The position numbers were made by a program, and so were the translations under genes. A stretch of DNA of 64,000 nt from Planococcus liqunii (lineage in GTDB: Bacteria; Bacillota; Bacilli; Bacillales_A; Planococcaceae): positions 3,224,001 through 3,288,000 of the forward strand of contig NZ_CP129238.1 of NCBI RefSeq assembly GCF_030413595.1, given 5' to 3'. Within the stretch, counting starts at the first letter, position 1. Each line of letters opens with the position of its first letter. A model generated the notes under the pieces. The model worked only from the letters and a program-made list of their open reading frames with translations. It made no database searches and had not been told where the DNA came from. Shown piece after piece: positions 59,699 to 64,000 of this stretch.

Positions 59699-60702
59699 AG
59701 TTCAGGAACGACCAGGCTATTCAATTTCTTTTGGATATACTCTCCCCATTTTTCGAACTCGACCAGAAATCCGTCATGTCCGAACTGGGTTTCGATGATT
59801 TCCCACGAAGCGTTTGCCATGCTCTTTAACCACGGAATCATCTGCTCGCTCGGGTACAGCAAATCATACGTAAAGGATAGAGTAAAGATTTCCACATCGA
59901 TTTTCTCCCGTGACACGTCATGGGTATTCATCGCTTTCAACAAAGTCAGGTAACTGTTGGCATCAAAGCGTTTCGCCAGTTTTTGCCCCTGGTAGTCCAA
60001 ATATGATTCTACCTGAAACTGTCCTTCTTTGGTGCTGCGCCGGAAGCGCTGGTCGAACAAATTGCCGCTCCGGTAAGTGACCATCGCAGCCATCCGCGCC
60101 AGTTCAAACCCTTTTAGATCTGCAGAATCCACATAATTCCCGCCCTCAAAAAGTGCATCAGTTTCTATGGATTGAATGCCGATCCAGTTGAATGCTACTC
60201 CGTAATCGCTATAGGCGGGCGTCACTGCAAGCGGCAAAATGCCATCTACAAAATCCGGATACAAATGCCCCCACTCCAGCGCTTTCATCCCGCCGAGCGA
60301 ACCACCAAGAACCGCTGTCAGATGAGAGATGCCAAGTTCTTTCAAAGCGGCATATTCCGCACGCACCATGTCGCGTATCGTAAGCAGCGGAAATGAGGCC
60401 CGGTAAGGTTCTCCGGTTTCCGGGTTTATCGACGTTGGTCCCGTTGAACCATGGCAGCCGCCGAGCACGTTAAAGGTAATGACTTGAAAAACGTCTGTAT
60501 CCACAGCTTTGCCAGGCCCGATCAGCCCCGACCACCAACCTGGATTTTCAGCAGTGCCTACAGCGAACTGATCGCCTGTCAGCGCATGGCAGACGAGGAT
60601 GGCCGGAGCCCCTTCTTTTCCGCAGCGTTCATAGGCAAGTTTCACATCATGCAAGACTTCCGTAGATTCTAAGGTCAGTGATCCTATGGATACAGTCGTC
60701 AT
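59689..60702 (-). CDS. metX: Homoserine O-acetyltransferase
   Basis: A 337-residue alpha/beta-hydrolase-fold enzyme. Nucleophile elbow LGGSLGGMKALEWG, oxyanion region VCHALTGDQFAVG, NVLGGCHGSTGPTS, and catalytic His in TQFGHDGFLVE. It acetylates homoserine from acetyl-CoA for methionine synthesis (transsulfhydrylation route). It is second gene behind metY, 14 bases apart, and so under the same SAM riboswitch. ATG 60702 has AAGGAGG 8 bases upstream; the open frame extends to 60765 without a site. Confidence 0.93.
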   Translation of the reverse strand: MTTVSIGSLTLESTEVLHDVKLAYERCGKEGAPAILVCHALTGDQFAVGTAENPGWWSGLIGPGKAVDTDVFQVITFNVLGGCHGSTGPTSINPETGEPYRASFPLLTIRDMVRAEYAALKELGISHLTAVLGGSLGGMKALEWGHLYPDFVDGILPLAVTPAYSDYGVAFNWIGIQSIETDALFEGGNYVDSADLKGFELARMAAMVTYRSGNLFDQRFRRSTKEGQFQVESYLDYQGQKLAKRFDANSYLTLLKAMNTHDVSREKIDVEIFTLSFTYDLLYPSEQMIPWLKSMANASWEIIETQFGHDGFLVEFEKWGEYIQKKLNSLVVPELMR

Positions 60703-60715
60703 GTCCGTTCCCTCC

Positions 60716-62008
60716 TTACACGTTTTCCAAAACTGCTGCCTGGATGGCTTGTTCAAGATCGGCAATCAAATCTTCCGGATTTTCAAGCCCTACTGACAAG
60801 CGGATCAATTCTTCGGTAACGCCTGACAATTCCAGTTCTTCTTTTTTCAATTGCTGATGCGTGGTCGAAGCCGGGTGGATGATCAATGATTTGGCATCGC
60901 CGACATTCGCTACATGCGACCATAAACCGACACTGTCAATGACTTTGCGCCCCGCTTCGCGTCCGCCTTTCACGCCGAAGTTGACGATTGAACCGTAGCC
61001 GTCTCTCAAATATTTCTGCGCCAACTGGTGAGACGGGTGGTCTTCAAAACCGATATAGTTTACCCACTCCACTTGCGGATGGTCTTTCAAATATTCCGCA
61101 ATCAAGCGCGCATTGCTGTTATGGCGCGGGATGCGCAAATGCAAAGTTTCCAGTCCCTGCAGGAACGCATGGGCACTTTCCGCACTTAATGACGGCCCGA
61201 AATCGCGAAGCAGCTGCACGCGCAGCTTGGTTGCGAACGAGGCGCCTTCCACGTCGATGCCATAGCGGATGCCGTGGTAGCTTTCATCCGGCTCTGTGTA
61301 GTTCGGGAATCTTGAATTATTCCAATTGAACTTGCCGCCGTCCACGACAACGCCGCCAATGGTTGTGCCGTGCCCGCCGATCCATTTTGTCGCGGAATGG
61401 ATGACAACGTCTGCGCCGAACGCGATCGGATTGCTGCCGTAAGGCGAGGCAAATGTATTGTCAATCAATAAAGGAATCTGATTTTCATGGGCGATGTCGG
61501 CTACCGCTTCTACATCAAAAACGTTCAAGCTTGGGTTTCCGATAATTTCACCGAAAATCGCTTTTGTTTTATCCGTAATGGCTGCCCGGAAGTTTTCCGG
61601 GTTTGTTGTTCCGTCTACAAATTTAACCGTGATGCCATAGCGCGGCAATGTGTTGGCAAAAAGGCTGTAGGTACCGCCGTACAGATTGCCGTCCGCCACA
61701 ATTTCGTCTCCCGCTTCCGCTACGTTCAGAATGGAGAAAGCAATGGCCGCCATTCCCGATGCAAGGGCGACTGCAGCAGTCCCGCCTTCAAGAAGCGCCA
61801 CACGCTGTTCAAAGACGTCCACGGTCGGGTTCATGATGCGCGAATAAATATTTCCTTGTTCTTTCAATCCAAATAAGTTTTGGGCATGCTCCGTATTTTT
61901 AAACACATAAGAAGTGGTTTTATGGATGGCTACCCCTCTCGCTCCAGTCACTGGATCCGGTTGTTGTCCGCCGTGCAATAAAAGCGTTTCTGGTTTAAAG
62001 TTTGTCAT
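60716..62008 (-). CDS. metY: O-acetylhomoserine sulfhydrylase
   Basis: A 430-residue PLP enzyme of the Cys/Met metabolism family. Motifs: SRIMNPTVDVFEQRVALLEG, LALASGMAAI-type segment, DNTFASPYGSNPIAFGADVV, and the PLP lysine in HSATKWIGGHGTTIGG. The C-terminus has VGDAKSLIIHPASTTHQQL and RLSVGLENPEDLIADL. It makes homocysteine from O-acetylhomoserine and sulfide, the acetyl ester coming from MetX encoded next. An S-box riboswitch in the leader makes expression fall when S-adenosylmethionine is plentiful. Confidence 0.94.
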   Translation of the reverse strand: MTNFKPETLLLHGGQQPDPVTGARGVAIHKTTSYVFKNTEHAQNLFGLKEQGNIYSRIMNPTVDVFEQRVALLEGGTAAVALASGMAAIAFSILNVAEAGDEIVADGNLYGGTYSLFANTLPRYGITVKFVDGTTNPENFRAAITDKTKAIFGEIIGNPSLNVFDVEAVADIAHENQIPLLIDNTFASPYGSNPIAFGADVVIHSATKWIGGHGTTIGGVVVDGGKFNWNNSRFPNYTEPDESYHGIRYGIDVEGASFATKLRVQLLRDFGPSLSAESAHAFLQGLETLHLRIPRHNSNARLIAEYLKDHPQVEWVNYIGFEDHPSHQLAQKYLRDGYGSIVNFGVKGGREAGRKVIDSVGLWSHVANVGDAKSLIIHPASTTHQQLKKEELELSGVTEELIRLSVGLENPEDLIADLEQAIQAAVLENV

Positions 62009-62060
62009 TTTGTTTTCCTCCTAAGGTTTTTTTGATGGAAACCGCGGTTGAGGAGGAATA

Positions 62061-62094
62061 GAAAAAAGCCCCCTTCAATTAAGAAGAGGGCCGT
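62061..62094 (-). terminator. Terminator of the metYX SAM riboswitch
   Basis: On the minus strand GCCCTCTTC pairs with GAAGGGGGC, followed by TTTTTTC. It is the expression platform, downstream of the aptamer and before the metY ribosome site. Confidence 0.9.
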
Positions 62095-62111
62095 TGTATA
62101 CGGATTGCCTC

Positions 62112-62229
62112 CTCTCATCTGCCAGATCCCGTCTTGCCGGATCTGTAGGATTTAGCACCTTTCCAAGCATCGCTTGTTGGTTGCCGGGCATCATAGGGCC
62201 TATTCCCTCCGCCTCTCTTGATAAGAGTA
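62112..62229 (-). ncRNA. SAM-I (S-box) riboswitch controlling metYX
   Basis: Minus-strand aptamer: CTCTTATCAAGAGAGGCGGA, GGCCCTATGATGCCCGGCAA, GGTGCTAAATCC, and the closing strand AGATGAGAG pairing with CTCTTATC-type P1. These are the invariant S-box blocks in order. The intrinsic terminator follows at 62061-62094. The gap 62008-62357 holds nothing else I can see. Confidence 0.95.
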
Positions 62230-62356
62230 TTCAGATTTAGTTTTCCATCATGTTGAGTAGTATAAAAAGAATAAAATAATTTGTCAAGTCTATCTTTTCT
62301 AAAAATTATGAAACCATTACTTCTTTCAGCCGTTTACTATATAGAGGTGAGAAAAT

Positions 62357-62998
62357 ATGATTTTATGGATTGCATTTGCACTTTTTTCAGGTTATTTGAT
62401 CGGCTGCCTTCATGGTTCTTCCCTTGCCCAGCTCTTATCCGGCGTCAATGTCAAAAAAGAAGGCGTCAAAAATTCTGGAGCGTCCAATGCGGCAATCGTC
62501 CTTGGCTGGAAATACGGCGCACTGGTCGCTTTTTGGGACATCCTGAAAGGAGCTCTCGCCGTCGTCGGATTCCGCCTTTTGCTGAACAGCTTTTCTTTAT
62601 CCGATGACACGGTTTGGATGCTCTTGTTCCTGGTAGGAGCCGGTGTGATTTTCGGCCACAACTTCCCATTTTATATGAACTTTGACGGCGGCAAAGGAAC
62701 CGCTTCTGTCATAGGCGTCATGCTTGCGCTCGACTGGAAACTTGGGCTTGCCGGCGGATTGCTGCTGGTGCTGGCGGCACTAGTCACCAATTATTTGGTG
62801 ATTGGCGTGCTGGTTTTGTATGGCATGTTTTTTGCCATCGCCTACTGGCCGGCTGAAGGCATCTGGCCCCTTGCCACTGCTGTTGCCTTATTTGCTATGG
62901 CCGTTTGGAAACATCTTGAAAACATTATTCGCATCAAAGATGGCACGGAAACAAAAGTATCTGCGGTATTTCGAAAGAAACCAGCAGGGTCCGCCTAA
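62357..62998 (+). CDS. PlsY-like glycerol-3-phosphate acyltransferase (second paralog)
   Basis: A 213-residue protein with five or six membrane helices. PlsY motifs: VKNSGASNAAIVLGWKYG (motif 1, S-G-A-S-N where S-G-N-x-G-A-T-N is canonical), GHNFPFYMNFDGGKGTASV (motif 2) and WKHLENIIRIKDGTE (motif 3, H-x-x-N-I-x-R, better kept than in the 11244 paralog). It should use acyl-phosphate to acylate glycerol-3-phosphate or a similar acceptor. It stands alone between two methionine loci. GAGGTG precedes the ATG. Confidence 0.82.
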   Translation: MILWIAFALFSGYLIGCLHGSSLAQLLSGVNVKKEGVKNSGASNAAIVLGWKYGALVAFWDILKGALAVVGFRLLLNSFSLSDDTVWMLLFLVGAGVIFGHNFPFYMNFDGGKGTASVIGVMLALDWKLGLAGGLLLVLAALVTNYLVIGVLVLYGMFFAIAYWPAEGIWPLATAVALFAMAVWKHLENIIRIKDGTETKVSAVFRKKPAGSA

Positions 62999-63065
62999 CA
63001 CAACGGCTTCACATAGGTCTTTTTGCTTCTTTTCTCTGCTTGAATAAAGTTTTTTAGAGATGCCC

Positions 63066-63094
63066 TTGACTTATTCGTTATTTCACAATAAAGT
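63066..63094 (+). promoter_or_regulatory. Candidate promoter for metN
   Basis: TTGACT (63066-63071), 17 bases, TAAAGT (63089-63094). The -10 matches 4 of 6 positions. It lies about 35 bases before the riboswitch aptamer. Confidence 0.45.
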
Positions 63095-63127
63095 AAACAT
63101 TACAAATCGAATAACGTACATCACTTT

Positions 63128-63241
63128 CTTATCCAGAGAAACCGAGGGACAGGCCCTATGACGTTTCGGCAGCGGGTTCGCTATATGCGAACACTGTGCT
63201 AATTCCTGCAGATGCTTTTTTTGCATCTGGAAGATGAGAAC
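63128..63241 (+). ncRNA. SAM-I (S-box) riboswitch controlling metN
   Basis: Starts CTTATCCAGAGAAACCGAGG, continues GGCCCTATGACGTTTCGGCA, TGTGCTAATTCC, and closes with AGATGAG, which pairs with CTTATC. The blocks are those of the S-box family, slightly divergent from the metYX copy (for example TGTGCTAA in place of GGTGCTAA). Confidence 0.9.
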
Positions 63242-63260
63242 GAGATGGTTTCATTCTGAA

Positions 63261-63303
63261 GCCTTCTTTTTTCTTGTGGATAAGAAAAAAGAGGGCTTTT
63301 TTT
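63261..63303 (+). terminator. Terminator of the metN SAM riboswitch
   Basis: GCCTTCTTTTTTCTT pairs with AAGAAAAAAGAGGGC around GTGGAT and is followed by Ts. Standard S-box expression platform. Confidence 0.88.
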
Positions 63304-63368
63304 CGTTCATTTTGAAAGAAAGTGGAAGTGTACAGTAAAGGTTTAGACAGCAAGAGGAGGCATACCAA

Positions 63369-64000
63369 ATGATTCAATTTGAAAAGGTCGCAAAAACCTA
63401 CCAGTCGGGCAAGCAGGAAATCCACGCGTTGAACGGCATTGACTTGACCGTTGAAACAGGTGAAATATATGGTGTCATCGGCTTTAGCGGCGCCGGCAAA
63501 AGTTCCTTGATCCGGACGGTCAACTTATTGGAACGGCCGACAAGCGGCCGGGTTTTGATCCACGGCAAAGACATCTCCACCCTATCCAGCAGAGAAATCC
63601 GGGAAACCCGGAAAGACATCGGCATGATTTTCCAGCATTTCAATCTGTTGAATTCAAAAACGGTGTACCACAACGTCGCCATGCCGCTTATCCTGGCAAA
63701 CACACCGAAAAACAAAATCAAGGAACAAGTAAAAGACTTGCTTGATTTTGTGGGGCTTGCAGACCAAGCTGAGAAATACCCTGATCAGCTTTCCGGCGGA
63801 CAGAAGCAGCGGATCGGCATTGCCCGTGCGCTTGCTACCAACCCTTCGGTTCTGCTGTGCGACGAAGCGACATCCGCGCTAGATCCGCAAACAACGCAGT
63901 CCATCCTGGAATTGCTTCGCCGCATCAACCGGGAATACAATATCACCATTTTGCTGATTACCCACGAGATGGGCGTAATCCGGGAAATCTGCGATAAAGT
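63369..64000 (+). CDS. metN: Methionine ABC transporter ATP-binding protein (3' end outside window)
   Basis: The first 210 residues of a MetN-type ATPase: [20 protein letters not shown], Walker [33 protein letters not shown] (Q-loop), signature [15 protein letters not shown], Walker [14 protein letters not shown], and [15 protein letters not shown] (H-loop). It powers import of D/L-methionine with MetI and MetQ, whose genes should follow outside the window. AGAGGAGG is 8 bases before the ATG. The leader carries its own SAM riboswitch. Confidence 0.95.
   Translation, partial: MIQFEKVAKTYQSGKQEIHALNGIDLTVETGEIYGVIGFSGAGKSSLIRTVNLLERPTSGRVLIHGKDISTLSSREIRETRKDIGMIFQHFNLLNSKTVYHNVAMPLILANTPKNKIKEQVKDLLDFVGLADQAEKYPDQLSGGQKQRIGIARALATNPSVLLCDEATSALDPQTTQSILELLRRINREYNITILLITHEMGVIREICDK

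Overview
The window looks like chromosome from a low-to-mid GC Gram-positive of the order Bacillales, most likely Planococcus or a close relative in the Planococcaceae. The reasons are strong AGGAGG-type ribosome sites, frequent TTG/GTG starts, SAM-I (S-box) riboswitches, a perfect CcpA cre box, a LiaFSR-type envelope-stress operon, a YfmM-type ABC-F ATPase, and the GAAAAGCG...GGCGCT intergenic repeats that I associate with this group. I see no rRNA, tRNA, CRISPR array, prophage or complete insertion sequence. It reads as ordinary core chromosome, with the unusual content concentrated between genes.

Layout. 1-8.6 kb: flavin reductase fragment, CPA1 antiporter with an RCK-like tail, a tiny coiled-coil protein, YfmM, a phospholipase-D-like protein, an orphan ECF sigma factor and a CNNM/CBS transporter. 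8.7-18.3 kb: M20 dipeptidase, SDR enzyme, PlsY-like protein, DegV, DUF2804, glycerophosphodiesterase plus tryptophan 2,3-dioxygenase, YusW-like lipoprotein, double GNAT protein and a membrane acyltransferase. 18.8-25.1 kb: heterodimeric ABC exporter, a DMT transporter and a copC-copD pair. 25.4-34.6 kb: PAS-GGDEF-EAL protein, split ThrE exporter, zinc alcohol dehydrogenase, secreted beta-propeller protein, alanyl-tRNA editing protein and lipid kinase. 34.8-40.0 kb: a leftward lysine-degradation operon (aldehyde dehydrogenase, lysine 6-dehydrogenase, acyl-CoA dehydrogenase) with a cre box, divergent from a MerR-TipAS regulator and a small zinc-ribbon protein. 40.1-45.5 kb: CitA/CitB-like two-component system followed by the tripartite tricarboxylate transporter tctCBA. 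45.6-54.2 kb: trhO, VOC protein plus hydroxyacid dehydrogenase, DedA plus metallophosphoesterase, and the lia-type operon. 54.4-59.6 kb: a second two-component system with a small membrane ORF between regulator and kinase, a DMT transporter, an excisionase-like protein and a YjgB-family lipoprotein. 59.7-64 kb: methionine region (metY-metX and metN, each behind a SAM-I riboswitch) around a second PlsY-like gene.

The most unusual signal is a pair of non-coding elements of about 455 and 492 bp (18344-18798 and 46666-47157). They share ends TGTAGACAAA / TTTGTCTACA and a long inner inverted repeat. Each is bracketed by two copies of the local terminator hairpin, as if the element inserted into a terminator and duplicated it. 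A separate family of hairpin repeats (2766-3041, 6903-7315, 47197-47471, 54221-54342) shows compensatory changes between copies. It sometimes sits so close to genes that it forms or abuts the stop codon.

All functional calls come from reading protein motifs and context without database searches. Start codons were chosen by ribosome-site spacing and often differ from the longest open frame.
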